A stretch of DNA of 64,000 nt from positions 53,491 to 117,490 of IMG/VR virus record IMGVR_UViG_3300027842_000093, one strand, 5' to 3'. Origin of the DNA: a virus. Below the pieces are notes generated by a model that worked only from the letters and a program-made list of their open reading frames with translations, was not told the origin of the DNA and did no database searches. Made by a program: the position numbers and the translations under genes. Positions 50,881 to 59,930 of the stretch are shown in pieces; position 1 is the stretch's first letter; the number at the start of each line of letters is the position of its first letter.

Positions 50881-51378
50881 ATGGTTACACAAGAAGACCT
50901 TCATCCTGGAGATTTACTTTTATTTAAAGTGAAATCTTCTTCGTCTTTGGTCTCCAAATTCATCGGATGGGGACAAAAAGTTTTAGGACATGCACCAACA
51001 AAGAGCGAGTATTGCCACGTTGCTTTAGTAGCTTTTGATCCAACGTATCTTATGGAAGCAAGATGGCCAAAAACAAGAATTTGGAAAATTGATTGGTCGT
51101 ACCTAAATAAAGAATATGATGTTCAATTGTTCAGAGTTAAAAATGTAACTCCAAGACAGCAATTAGATGCGATTCATTGGGCTGAAGATCATTTAGGTGA
51201 ATGGTATGATTTGCCTGAATTGTTGGGTGGTTGGATAGCTTTTAAACATGCCCAAATATGCAGTACTTATGTTACCCAAGCAGAAAAGGCGGCGGGAATA
51301 ATTTTTAAAACAGAAGAGAATGGGTTTATTACCCCAGATGAAGTAGCAGCAGATCCTCTAATTTGGAGAGTGAAATGA
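50881..51378 (+). CDS. Papain-like (YiiX/permuted NlpC-P60) hydrolase
   Basis: 165 aa from the ATG at 50881 (a TTG four codons earlier is possible). It has HPGDLLLFKV, then YCHVALV (His46) and MEARW (Glu about 59), and later KHAQICSTYV with Cys127. This is the circularly permuted order His-Glu-then-Cys known from YiiX/YebB and poxvirus G6-type enzymes. Family members hydrolyse amide or thioester bonds of lipids or peptides. Placed among virion genes, it could be injected or used at the cell wall. Substrate unknown. Confidence 0.75.
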   Translation: MVTQEDLHPGDLLLFKVKSSSSLVSKFIGWGQKVLGHAPTKSEYCHVALVAFDPTYLMEARWPKTRIWKIDWSYLNKEYDVQLFRVKNVTPRQQLDAIHWAEDHLGEWYDLPELLGGWIAFKHAQICSTYVTQAEKAAGIIFKTEENGFITPDEVAADPLIWRVK

Positions 51379-51623
51379 TTAGAAAAGAACATGAAACAAA
51401 GAACGTCGAAGTAATCAAAGATGTTCTGTGTAATAAATGTGGTGCTAGTTGCAAGGCAATAGATTGTGATAATTTTAATTGTGCAGAACTGAAAGTTCAT
51501 TGGGGATATGGAAGTACCTACCACGATGGAGAAATTCACGAAGCTCATTTGTGCGAACAATGTTGGGAAGGTATTGTTAAAGAATTTAAGATACCAGATT
51601 TAGTGGTAGAGAATCAATATTAA
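51375..51623 (+). CDS. Zinc-ribbon protein (82 aa)
   Basis: ATG 51375 overlaps the previous TGA (ATGA). LCNKCGASCK (near 18) and LCEQCWEGIV (near 61) form a Cys4 ribbon around HWGYGSTYHDGEIHEAH, a layout I know from small bacterial and phage proteins of unknown role (CNxCG...GYGS...DG...LCxxC). Coupled to the hydrolase gene. Confidence 0.7.
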   Translation: MIRKEHETKNVEVIKDVLCNKCGASCKAIDCDNFNCAELKVHWGYGSTYHDGEIHEAHLCEQCWEGIVKEFKIPDLVVENQY

Positions 51624-51634
51624 AGGAGTAAACA

Positions 51635-51898
51635 ATGGCAAATATTCAGATTTACAATTTAACATGGACCGAATGGGCAGCTAAAGGCGGTACCGCTTAT
51701 TATATTGATTACGGAACTTCCTATCAACTCTATAAGGTTGATAGCACTCTCGCCAATCAAATACTTTGGGCCACGCATATTTTTTATGCTCCACCATTGA
51801 CTTCTACGCAGCAGATTGATTTGACAGCTTTTCTAGCTATTAAAGCCGGGTCTACTCAAGTTGATAGCGTTGACGAGGTTGTGTCAGCGAATTTCTAA
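51635..51898 (+). CDS. Small virion-region protein (87 aa)
   Basis: AAGGAG before the ATG. TWTEWAAKGGTAYYIDYGTSYQLYKVDSTLANQI recalls the small anchor domain of the 50625 and 48946 proteins, at low similarity. The C-terminal half is helical. Probably another adaptor in the head-tail region. Confidence 0.6.
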   Translation: MANIQIYNLTWTEWAAKGGTAYYIDYGTSYQLYKVDSTLANQILWATHIFYAPPLTSTQQIDLTAFLAIKAGSTQVDSVDEVVSANF

Positions 51899-51910
51899 TA
51901 AGGATCTAAC

Positions 51911-52723
51911 ATGTCTTTAAATCTTCCAATAGCTCCTATCATTAGTGGGATTTCTCCAACAACATTTACAGTATCTACTGGAAATGATGGGAATCCTCCT
52001 GGGACATTTTATAGCTTTCGTGTAATCACGAACGGTCTTATTAATTATGTAACTAGTGCTGGCATTTTATCCTCGGCTAATATGTACAACAATCTCCAGA
52101 CTATCACGGTTGTTAACGTTGCACCATCTACACAGTTCATGCTTTCTGCTTCTGCGGCTCAAGATGCCCAGGGAACAAATTCTACGGCGTATGGACCGTT
52201 TACTACATTTGTTACTTTACCTGCCGGAGTAGCAACATCTGGACCTTTTACACCACAGCAGCAAATTATTATTGAACAAAGCAGATTGTTGATGCCGCAG
52301 AAGTTTAGTGTTAATTGTAGTGATGAACGTATTCTTGCATTTGCTGAGGTTGTATTGGCAGATATTAATTTATTTCCGCCTCTTCAAGGATTTACGACAG
52401 ATACTTTAACCCCGGCAGCGCTGCCTCTTCTGTATTTTGGGATTAGCTTGATGGCAGAGTTGTTCTTTCAAATGTCGGCCACACTCCAAGACTTTAATTA
52501 CAATGATAATGGACTTTCATTGAATATTGACCAAACCGGAAAAATTGCTCAGAGTTACCAAAATATGTTAGAGTTTTACCGCCACATGATTACCAATTTT
52601 AAGAAGACACAGATTTTTGCACAAGGAGCCTTTGGTATTTCAAGCCCCAGGTATCAATCGCAAATTGGGCAGTTTTTGAAAATTTCATTAGGTTCCAGTT
52701 TCAATTGGAATTCACCGTCGTAA
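51911..52723 (+). CDS. Head-tail connector-like protein with FN3-like N-terminus
   Basis: 270 aa. Residues 1-110 (LPIAPIISGISPTTFTVSTGNDGNPPGTFYSF...LSASAAQDAQGTNSTAYGPFTTF) look like a fibronectin-type III domain, related to the start of the protein at 53301. Residues 115-270 are helical (PQQQIIIEQSRLLMPQKF, SDERILAFAEVVLADINLF, LYFGISLMAELFFQMSATL) as in phage adaptor proteins that sit below the portal. The assignment is by shape and position only. Confidence 0.6.
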   Translation: MSLNLPIAPIISGISPTTFTVSTGNDGNPPGTFYSFRVITNGLINYVTSAGILSSANMYNNLQTITVVNVAPSTQFMLSASAAQDAQGTNSTAYGPFTTFVTLPAGVATSGPFTPQQQIIIEQSRLLMPQKFSVNCSDERILAFAEVVLADINLFPPLQGFTTDTLTPAALPLLYFGISLMAELFFQMSATLQDFNYNDNGLSLNIDQTGKIAQSYQNMLEFYRHMITNFKKTQIFAQGAFGISSPRYQSQIGQFLKISLGSSFNWNSPS

Positions 52724-52746
52724 CATCCCAAACCCAGGAGTTGTCT

Positions 52747-53301
52747 ATGAACGATAAACTACCATTCAGTGAGGCCAGCGGCAAAAAGCCGTTACATGGC
52801 ACTTACAAAGTATCTTTTACGATTAATATAGATGTGGAAGATAGGATTCTCGCTTCTGATTTTGGGTATTTTATTACCGATGGTTTTGGGGAAAATCTTG
52901 TGGAGAAAGTGGCCTCGCTTGACGTGGAGAAAATTTATAAAGTAGCTAAGGTGGAACTTAAACCTGGGGATTTAGTTTACTTAAGTCGAGATATTTCTGT
53001 TACAGCCACAGTTGTAAAAGATAATGGTGGTATTTATTGTGTGGGATCTGTTGGCCAACCAGTTTGTGAGAAATACACTTTGAACTTGCCTCGTGGTATT
53101 GTGGCAGAAGTGAATAAAGTAGCTGAAGGTCAAGCAGAACTTTTGGGCTTCGACAATGTTATTGAAGCGGCGTTTATCAATCCTGAAACAGATGAGCCTT
53201 TTTGGGAGAATGTACGAATTGATTTAATAGCTGTAGATTTAGATGCGGTAGAGAAGATTGAAAATACTCCGAAGCCTGTGGATGACGGGGAGGTAGCCTA
53301 A
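52747..53301 (+). CDS. Unknown β-rich structural protein (184 aa)
   Basis: The start is ATG 52747 with AGGAG about 6 bases upstream; this is preferred over an in-frame TTG at 52705 that would overlap the previous gene. The sequence alternates short strands (TYKVSFTINIDVEDRILASDFGYFI; LKPGDLVYLSRDISVTATVV; IRIDLIAVDLDAV) and is acidic at the end. Its stop overlaps the next ATG by one base. Confidence 0.65.
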   Translation: MNDKLPFSEASGKKPLHGTYKVSFTINIDVEDRILASDFGYFITDGFGENLVEKVASLDVEKIYKVAKVELKPGDLVYLSRDISVTATVVKDNGGIYCVGSVGQPVCEKYTLNLPRGIVAEVNKVAEGQAELLGFDNVIEAAFINPETDEPFWENVRIDLIAVDLDAVEKIENTPKPVDDGEVA

Positions 53302-54455
53302 TGCCTTTAAATACTCCCGTAGCGCCAACAATTTCTGCTATAACCTCGTCTGGTTTTACTGCAACTAGAAATCCAGATGGAAATCCTGGAGGTACCTATT
53401 ACCTTTGGATGATTTCATATAATACTTCCACGTTTTATGCAGATGGAAGTGGAGGATTAAGCAGTACGCCAATTTTTCTCTTGGGGTCGTCCCAAAATGT
53501 ATCAAGTATTCCTCCAAACACAACAGCTTCCGTTGCTTTAGAAGCTGCTCTTGATTCAAGTGGAGGAGGGCATACTGGTTTTGGTCCGGCAGTGGGTCCA
53601 ACTACTTTGGCTACCGCACCTATAGCACAGCCTTACCAAGCTATTTTTTCAACAACCGTTACAGCCTTTTGGCTACCAAATGGTAATCCCAATGGGACAC
53701 AATTTGATGTCCAATTGTCAACAGACCCAAGTTTTTCAATTGGAGTACTTGATTCTGGCTGGATTACAGCACCGACACATGAATTTACAAATCTTCTTCC
53801 CAGCACTATTTATTACGGTCAGGTAAAAGCTCGAAATTCAATACTTGTAGAAACCTCCTTTACATCTTTAGGGCCAGTTACGACTCTTACTGGGCCCTCC
53901 AATGTTAGAGCTTTACAAGTAACAAACCTGCTTGATAACAGAGGTTTCTTATTGCAATGGGCTCCAAATATTGAAAACAATATTGTCGCTTACAAAGTAT
54001 ACAGAAGCAGTTCTCCCACGGACATAAGTAGTTTTTCTTTAATTAATAGCACACCCGCGAATGTCACGTCATATATCGATAACGTTTCATTTACCTTTGG
54101 GTTGGTGTATTACTACATTGTAACTGCTTTGGACAACGGAGGAAACGAATCTTCTCTAGACACAGCCAATCCCACTCAGGATATGTCTTTTCATTCGTTC
54201 GAGGAACAGCCATTTCCTACTGTTATACTGTCTTCGGATGTAATTAACAATGAAACGCCAAGTGGGTTAGTGAACGGAGCGAATACTTTATTTACTACAG
54301 CATATCCGTACAAAAATCAAACGCTTTCGGTTTATCTAAACGGAGTTAAATTAATGCTTACTGTGGATTATATTTTAACTCCTCCTCAGCAGTTTACTCT
54401 TTTAGCGGCTCCCCTTTCTACAGATTTTCTTCGTATTGAATACGTAAGATATTAA
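53301..54455 (+). CDS. Multi-FN3 virion protein
   Basis: 384 aa. Three fibronectin-type-III-like domains are visible (about 5-105, 110-198 and 203-290; the last with LLQWAPNIENNIVAYKVYRSSSP and YYYIVTALDNGGNES). A C-terminal 85-residue β domain (SGLVNGANTLFTTAYPYKNQTLSVYLNGVKL) of the kind found at the end of phage fibres follows. FN3 domains on virions usually mediate weak carbohydrate binding. A tail or neck fibre is likely. Confidence 0.75.
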   Translation: MPLNTPVAPTISAITSSGFTATRNPDGNPGGTYYLWMISYNTSTFYADGSGGLSSTPIFLLGSSQNVSSIPPNTTASVALEAALDSSGGGHTGFGPAVGPTTLATAPIAQPYQAIFSTTVTAFWLPNGNPNGTQFDVQLSTDPSFSIGVLDSGWITAPTHEFTNLLPSTIYYGQVKARNSILVETSFTSLGPVTTLTGPSNVRALQVTNLLDNRGFLLQWAPNIENNIVAYKVYRSSSPTDISSFSLINSTPANVTSYIDNVSFTFGLVYYYIVTALDNGGNESSLDTANPTQDMSFHSFEEQPFPTVILSSDVINNETPSGLVNGANTLFTTAYPYKNQTLSVYLNGVKLMLTVDYILTPPQQFTLLAAPLSTDFLRIEYVRY

Positions 54456-54464
54456 GAGGTAATT

Positions 54465-55340
54465 ATGACAGCCAATTTTAAACATATTAATGCGGGAGAA
54501 CAAATATTTGATGGGTCTATTACAGCATCTCTTTTAGCTCCTAATGCAGCCGTTTTATCTGTGAATGCAGATAGCAATCCTAATTTAACCGGAACCATTC
54601 AATTCGTTTCTGGAACCCATGTCACTCTTTCTCAAGTGGGGCAAGTTATCACAGTTAATGCAACAGGTGAACTTTCTACAACCCTAACATCTTCTCATAT
54701 CTTTGTAGGGAATGCTTCAAATATTGCCACGGATACCGCCTTATCTGGGGATGCTACTCTATCTAATACTGGAGTATTAACGTTAGCCAATACAGCCGTA
54801 ATCCCTACCTCTTATACGAATGCTAATATTACTGTAGATAGTAAAGGTAGAATTACAGCCGCTTCTAATGGTGTATCTAGCGGCATAACACAATTGACCG
54901 CAGATGTTACGGCAGGACCGGGAAGTGGTTCTCAAGCCGCTACCGTTGTTAGTGTTGGTGGAAGTAGCGCAGTCAATATACATAGTGCTGAGTTGGCCGC
55001 AAATGCCGCTACAGCATTAAATACGCCTTCAACTATAGTGAAACGTGATGGCAGCGGAAATTTTGCAGCGGGAATTATTACAGCGTCATTAACAGGTCAT
55101 GCCAGTCTTGATTTAGCTCTAACAGGCGGTACCTTAACGGGCGCTCTTGGAATTGGTGAGTCACCAATTGCAAGTGCTATTTTAGATGTAGCTTCGACCA
55201 CACAAGGTTTCCTTCCTCCAAGAATGACAACAACTCAAAGAACGTCTATTAGTAGTCCTGCTGAGGGTTTACAAGTTTATGATTTGACGGATCATCAATT
55301 ATATCAGTGGAATGGAAGTAGCTGGGTTATTTTAGGATAA
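54465..55340 (+). CDS. Fibre-like protein with GFLPPR module
   Basis: 291 aa. ANFKHINAGEQIFDGSITASLLAP leads into Thr/Ser/Ala-rich fibre sequence with TGTIQFVSGTHVTLSQVGQVITVNA, which is also in the 40132 protein. A C-terminal block ILDVASTTQGFLPPRMTTTQR...EGLQVYD...YQWNGSSWVIL ends the protein. The last module is shared with 40132 and 55788, so these three genes are related by module exchange. Probably a fibre. Confidence 0.75.
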   Translation: MTANFKHINAGEQIFDGSITASLLAPNAAVLSVNADSNPNLTGTIQFVSGTHVTLSQVGQVITVNATGELSTTLTSSHIFVGNASNIATDTALSGDATLSNTGVLTLANTAVIPTSYTNANITVDSKGRITAASNGVSSGITQLTADVTAGPGSGSQAATVVSVGGSSAVNIHSAELAANAATALNTPSTIVKRDGSGNFAAGIITASLTGHASLDLALTGGTLTGALGIGESPIASAILDVASTTQGFLPPRMTTTQRTSISSPAEGLQVYDLTDHQLYQWNGSSWVILG

Positions 55341-55354
55341 AAATAGAAAGGTAG

Positions 55355-55383
55355 TTGTAATTCTTGATAAGACCTGATATAGT
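55355..55383 (+). promoter_or_regulatory. Sigma70-type promoter before the coiled-coil gene
   Basis: TTGTAA (55355-55360), a 17-base spacer and TATAGT (55378-55383). It is followed 39 bases later by an ATG with AGGAGAG upstream. It is unrelated to the five repeated elements. Moderate match only. Confidence 0.5.
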
Positions 55384-55422
55384 ATGTACAGGCAGTAAAA
55401 TAACTCTAGGAGAGAAAAGAAA

Positions 55423-55683
55423 ATGAATGAGAATGACAAAGTACAAGATGCACAAGTAGTGGAGAGGCCCGTTGCTCATAAAGATACACTTGCGTTAGAA
55501 GCACTTCGTACCCAGGTTACAAATGCGCGAGATGATTTCAAGAAGCAATTAGCTAATGTTAAGGACGCAATCGAAACCCGCGAAGAAGAGCTTAAGAATT
55601 TAAATATTAAGAAGCTCAAACTTCAAGGTGCGATTGAAGCTTCAGATATTTATCTAAAGCCAGCCACCCCTGCTTCTAAGTAA
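55423..55683 (+). CDS. Small coiled-coil protein (86 aa)
   Basis: AGGAGAG before the ATG. Residues 23-75 form a long heptad helix (LALEALRTQVTNARDDFKK, then ETREEELKNLNIKKLKLQG). It has its own promoter upstream and a terminator downstream, so it is probably made separately and in quantity. Similar in build to the 65-aa protein at 44881. Possibly a fibre-assembly chaperone. Confidence 0.65.
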   Translation: MNENDKVQDAQVVERPVAHKDTLALEALRTQVTNARDDFKKQLANVKDAIETREEELKNLNIKKLKLQGAIEASDIYLKPATPASK

Positions 55684-55704
55684 TTAATCTTCCATAGAAA
55701 TTAA

Positions 55705-55749
55705 GAAATCCTTCGCTGTTTAAAACAGCGAAAGGTTTCCTTTTGTTTT
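55705..55749 (+). terminator. Rho-independent terminator
   Basis: The hairpin CTTCGCTGT-ttaaa-ACAGCGAAAG (one bulged A) is extended by GAAATC/GGTTTC and followed by CTTTTGTTTTG. It closes the small coiled-coil gene and precedes the Kelch fibre gene. Confidence 0.8.
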
Positions 55750-55787
55750 GTAATACAAACAATACATTAAGTTTTTAGAGGTTTTAA

Positions 55788-58301
55788 ATGCCTTCTCCCA
55801 CTTGGACATTTACTGGTTCTTTACCCAACACACCTAGATCGGGATTTGGATACTCTGTTCTACAAAATGGAAAAGTATTGATTGCTGGAGGAGATTCTCC
55901 TTTTTCTTCTCCAACCGCTTTACCCAATGCTACTCTATATGATCCCATGACGGGAATATGGACAGACACCGGATTTTTAAATACGGCTAGACGAGATGTA
56001 ATGTCAGTTACTTTACAAAATGGTAAAGTACTTATTGTGAGTGGAGCAGATACTTCAAATACTCCTTTAACTTCCTGTGAACTATACGATCCTACCGCCG
56101 CTACTTGGACATTTACTGGTTCATTAAGTGTTCCAAGACAGGGTATTATACCAGTTTTATTGTCCAATGGAAAAGTATTAGTTACTTGTGGAAATGATGG
56201 TGGTTCTGTTCTTTCAACTGCGGAAATCTACGATCCTGTAGCAGGTACGTGGAGTATTACTACTGGCGCTCCAATTCATTCACGATCAGGGTATAGCGCA
56301 GTTGTATTGGGCAATGGTAAAGTACTTATTGCTGGTGGAGAATCTCCTATAGGCACAAGTCTTTCAACTTGTGAACTATATGATCCAACGACTGATACTT
56401 TTTCCACGACGGGAAGTATGGCATTCCCACATGCAAATTTAGAAGTGGGCGATAACGATTGTTGTTTATTGCAGGATGGTACTGCATTGTGGGCAGGTGG
56501 TATTTCATCTGCTGGAACTACTGCTGCGAAAACATCAGAAGTGTATGATCCAGTAGCAGGTACATGGGGACATACCGCGCTCATGGCCTCAATGCATGAT
56601 GGTAGTATTCCTATAGTTTTGGGAAATGGGTTGGTTTTATTAGCAACTGGACATTCGTATCCACCCGTTTCCACTACAGAGTTGTATGATCCAATTGCAG
56701 TATCGTGGTCTATCACTACCTCACCAAATACCCCACGAGTGTACGCAGCGTTTATTAGATTATCATCCAATATTGTTTTGATGGCTGCTGGAGATAATGC
56801 ATTTTCTAGCGATTTAGTTACAGCCGAGTTATTTAATTATGGAGGAGTTATTATGGGAACACTTTATTCAGTCGATGGAACAACAGGAAATATAGTTACA
56901 GCAGGAAGTATAACTGCTGCTGGTGGAATTACTTCAAATACTACAACATCTGGTTTTCTTCTTCCACGATTAACCACTACGCAAAGAAATGCTATAGTTT
57001 CTCCCACTACGGGGTTAGAGATTTTCAATACAACAACTAATGAAATTGAATTTTATAATGGGACAATTTGGACAGCGGTGGGTGGCGGAACGCCAGGATC
57101 TACTAGTGGAGCAGTGCAATTTAATGCGTCTGGTTCTCTTGGTGGCGATGCAGCTAAGTTTTTCTGGGATGACACAAATTTTAGACTTGGGATTGGTACC
57201 AATACTCCAGCAGTATCTTTGGATGTGGTCGGGGATATTTCTACTACCACAAAGCTTAATACGAATGAAGTAAAAGGTAAAACTACTGGATCTTTAGCAT
57301 TACAGCCTTTTGACAATTCTTCTTTTGTAAAAGTTCAAACATCAGATGGAACTGTGGATATTATTTCAATAAATTCCTCAGACAGCAATCCAGTAGTAAA
57401 ACTTAATAGTGTTCCTTCTGTTACATTGGATGTTCCTGTCATCACTAGTACTGGTGATAACCTTAATATTAATGCGGGGCTTGCACATATATTCATAAAA
57501 GATAGTGTAAATAATACGGTTATTACTGTTAATGTCGGCGGTTCCCTAGGTTCTCCAGTACCAGTTATTTTTAATACTGCTCTAGATATGAGTACCAGCA
57601 ATAAAATTATTCATCTTGCTGATCCTACAGCAGCACAAGATGCCGCCACAAAGAATTATGTTGACACAAATTTCTTGATGCTTACTGGCGGTACACTAAC
57701 GGGAAATTTAACACTTGCTAATGAACACGCGGTTTTATTTCAAGATACTGGATCTAATACGGTCACTTTAGAAGCTCCTACTACTATTACTTCCTCATAT
57801 ACTCTTAAATTGCCCATTGCTCAAAGCAGTGGATCGCAAGTTCTAACAAATGATGGTTCTGGTAATTTAAGTTGGACAACTAGTGGCGGGAGCAGTTCAC
57901 TCAATTTAGTTTATGCTAATGCTACTGGCGAGGTAATTGTTTCGACTGGAACAGATACATTCATTGATCTTCAAGCTACAATTACTCCTTCATCAAACAC
58001 TAAGAAAGTATTGGTCCGAGCCGTGGTTATGTGCGCTATTATCGATGCTGGGGCTGTTTACTTCGATTTCAAAATATCGAGAGATGGTGGTGTCACATTT
58101 GTGTATGTTGCTGATAGGATTATTGGTGATGTAGCTTCTACTGGTCAAATCGCAAATACGGCTGTAATTGAATGGCTCGATTCTCCGGCTACATCTTCTC
58201 CAGTCACTTACGGTATTTATGCTAGGTCAGAGGGTAGTGGCATAAGATTGGATATTAATAGTGGAAATAATGCCAGCAGTATCACATTGATGGAAGTATA
58301 A
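55788..58301 (+). CDS. Kelch β-propeller tail fibre (837 aa)
   Basis: Residues 1-350 hold seven Kelch-type blades with the pattern W-x-x-T-G-x-L...R...V-x-L-x-N-G-K-V-L-I-x-G-G (near 5, 54, 105, 151, 201, 252 and 300), each with an ELYDP or EIYDP strand: a full propeller. Then come GFLLPRLTTTQR (about 385), fibre sequence shared with 40132 (GKTTGSLALQPFDNSSFVKVQTSDG), and a C-terminal 120-residue β-sandwich. Kelch propellers bind proteins or sugars. Here the propeller is N-terminal and the usual fibre sequence follows, so it may be displayed or may be the virion-bound end. Host recognition is inferred. Confidence 0.85.
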   Translation: MPSPTWTFTGSLPNTPRSGFGYSVLQNGKVLIAGGDSPFSSPTALPNATLYDPMTGIWTDTGFLNTARRDVMSVTLQNGKVLIVSGADTSNTPLTSCELYDPTAATWTFTGSLSVPRQGIIPVLLSNGKVLVTCGNDGGSVLSTAEIYDPVAGTWSITTGAPIHSRSGYSAVVLGNGKVLIAGGESPIGTSLSTCELYDPTTDTFSTTGSMAFPHANLEVGDNDCCLLQDGTALWAGGISSAGTTAAKTSEVYDPVAGTWGHTALMASMHDGSIPIVLGNGLVLLATGHSYPPVSTTELYDPIAVSWSITTSPNTPRVYAAFIRLSSNIVLMAAGDNAFSSDLVTAELFNYGGVIMGTLYSVDGTTGNIVTAGSITAAGGITSNTTTSGFLLPRLTTTQRNAIVSPTTGLEIFNTTTNEIEFYNGTIWTAVGGGTPGSTSGAVQFNASGSLGGDAAKFFWDDTNFRLGIGTNTPAVSLDVVGDISTTTKLNTNEVKGKTTGSLALQPFDNSSFVKVQTSDGTVDIISINSSDSNPVVKLNSVPSVTLDVPVITSTGDNLNINAGLAHIFIKDSVNNTVITVNVGGSLGSPVPVIFNTALDMSTSNKIIHLADPTAAQDAATKNYVDTNFLMLTGGTLTGNLTLANEHAVLFQDTGSNTVTLEAPTTITSSYTLKLPIAQSSGSQVLTNDGSGNLSWTTSGGSSSLNLVYANATGEVIVSTGTDTFIDLQATITPSSNTKKVLVRAVVMCAIIDAGAVYFDFKISRDGGVTFVYVADRIIGDVASTGQIANTAVIEWLDSPATSSPVTYGIYARSEGSGIRLDINSGNNASSITLMEV

Positions 58302-58342
58302 AATAAGTTTATTAAGAGAGGTATATTCCAATCGGACACATA

Positions 58343-58930
58343 ATGGAAATTTTGCCTGACGTTACTAACAATGGGCCAACCAATTTTGAATATTATTTTA
58401 CTTCTATTCGAGATAGGTTGAAATGGTTGAGTGCTGCTGGACACGAAAGAGTATTGCTTTTGAAACGTAGATATGATGGTCAGCTTTGTCCATTTACCTC
58501 TACTGTTCGGCATTCCAGTCAGCAACACGTTCAAGATACTATTTGCTACGGGACAAATTTTATCAATCCAAATGTGAACTTGGCAAATACTCCAGGATTT
58601 AATTCTGCCAGTGCTACGTCAGTAGCTCTTCCAGATGGCTTGGGTGGGTATTATCATTCCATAGAAATTACTGCAAGTTTGATGGCTGGCGGATACAATA
58701 ATGTGAATGATAAAGATGTAGGTTGGAAACGAGAATACACACCCAGGTCTTGGACACTTTGGGAACCCACATTGGAAAAGGGTGATGTAATTGTTCGTCG
58801 AAATGGACAAAGATTTATGATTACCCAAGTGGATCAGTGTAGGTGGAGACATTTTGTTACCCACCAAAAGTTTGATATCACGCTTTTAGAAACTAATCAT
58901 CCAGTTTATCAACTTCCTTTAGGATTATAA
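58343..58930 (+). CDS. Neck/head-closure-like structural protein
   Basis: 195 aa. The position just before the terminator- and sheath-type genes matches a neck protein. The N-terminus (TNFEYYFTSIRDRLKWLSAAGHERVLLLKRRYDGQLCP) is helix then strand; the centre has LCPFTSTVRHSSQQHVQDTICYGTNF, with two Cys and a His; the end is β-rich (LEKGDVIVRRNGQRFMITQV). Family not recognised with certainty. Confidence 0.6.
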   Translation: MEILPDVTNNGPTNFEYYFTSIRDRLKWLSAAGHERVLLLKRRYDGQLCPFTSTVRHSSQQHVQDTICYGTNFINPNVNLANTPGFNSASATSVALPDGLGGYYHSIEITASLMAGGYNNVNDKDVGWKREYTPRSWTLWEPTLEKGDVIVRRNGQRFMITQVDQCRWRHFVTHQKFDITLLETNHPVYQLPLGL

Positions 58931-58931
58931 A

Positions 58932-59930
58932 ATGGGATACACGCCCGACTATGTTGTAAGGTCACAGATTATCACGAAGATTCGTGATCAAGTTATTAAT
59001 AACATTCGTAGGCTTCTCTCTACGGACCCAAAATATACTTACGTAGAACTTCCTAGTGGAGAGTATGATTTTACCAACACAAAAGTAATTATCTCGGATA
59101 TTTTTCCCCAGGATCATGCATTTTATCCTGCTATTGTTGTTGAAAATATAAGTGGCGCTGAAACTCGTTATTTGGGCCCAGAATCGGAATATATACCAAA
59201 AAGCTTGCCTCCTTCAGCAGAAGATAATACAACGTCCACACCTTTCAATGTCACAGCGGTGATAGATTCCACACATTTAGGTGTTAGTTCGTTGACAGGT
59301 CTTAATATTGGCGATGTTATTATGCAAGGAATAAATACCACAACCATTGCTTTTGTAGGTCTGCCCATTACGATTTCAAGTGTGCCGGATTCCACTCATA
59401 TAGTTGTTTCTTCTATAGCAGGAATTAAAATTGGAGATACAATTGTTCAAGGCGTACATACCACGACCGTTCAAGCCGTAGGAACAAATTCGGGCCCAAA
59501 TTATGTACAGGTGGCAAGCTCTTCTGGTTTTGTGGTGGGAACCGCGTATGATACAAATGTTCCTCAGATTACAGTTGGTAGCACATCTGGATGGGCAGTA
59601 ACAACAACCAATCTAGCCGGAAATGAATTGTTGTTTTCTAGCATTGTTTCAACCGTAACAATCAATATTTATACAATCGATGATTCGATCCAGAGAGATG
59701 AAATTACTGATTTGCTTTACAACAATTTTAAATACACTACAACGGATTTAGCTAATTTTGGTATAGAAATAATCAAAACGTCATTCCCAACATTCGCTTC
59801 TGCGTACAATGAGGGGAGATGGTTCTTTTCAGGTAAGCTTGTAATGGATGTTTACAGTGAGTGGAATGGTGTGGTAGCACCCGCTGTGAATATAACAGCT
59901 AACAATGTTTCTGTAAGTTTAAGTGAATAA
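58932..59930 (+). CDS. Tail terminator-like protein with inserted tandem repeat
   Basis: 332 aa. The N-terminal (QIITKIRDQVINNIRRLLS...FYPAIVVENISG) and C-terminal (INIYTIDDSIQRDEITDLLYNNFKY...SGKLVMDVYSEW) parts together fit a tail terminator/completion protein of about 190 residues. Between them, residues about 95-235 are an insertion containing a tandem ~55-residue duplicate (VIDSTHLGVSSLTGLNIGD...GINTTT; VPDSTHIVVSSIAGIKIGD...GVHTTT). Such domain insertion parallels that in the sheath. Terminator role by position and pattern. Confidence 0.6.
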   Translation: MGYTPDYVVRSQIITKIRDQVINNIRRLLSTDPKYTYVELPSGEYDFTNTKVIISDIFPQDHAFYPAIVVENISGAETRYLGPESEYIPKSLPPSAEDNTTSTPFNVTAVIDSTHLGVSSLTGLNIGDVIMQGINTTTIAFVGLPITISSVPDSTHIVVSSIAGIKIGDTIVQGVHTTTVQAVGTNSGPNYVQVASSSGFVVGTAYDTNVPQITVGSTSGWAVTTTNLAGNELLFSSIVSTVTINIYTIDDSIQRDEITDLLYNNFKYTTTDLANFGIEIIKTSFPTFASAYNEGRWFFSGKLVMDVYSEWNGVVAPAVNITANNVSVSLSE

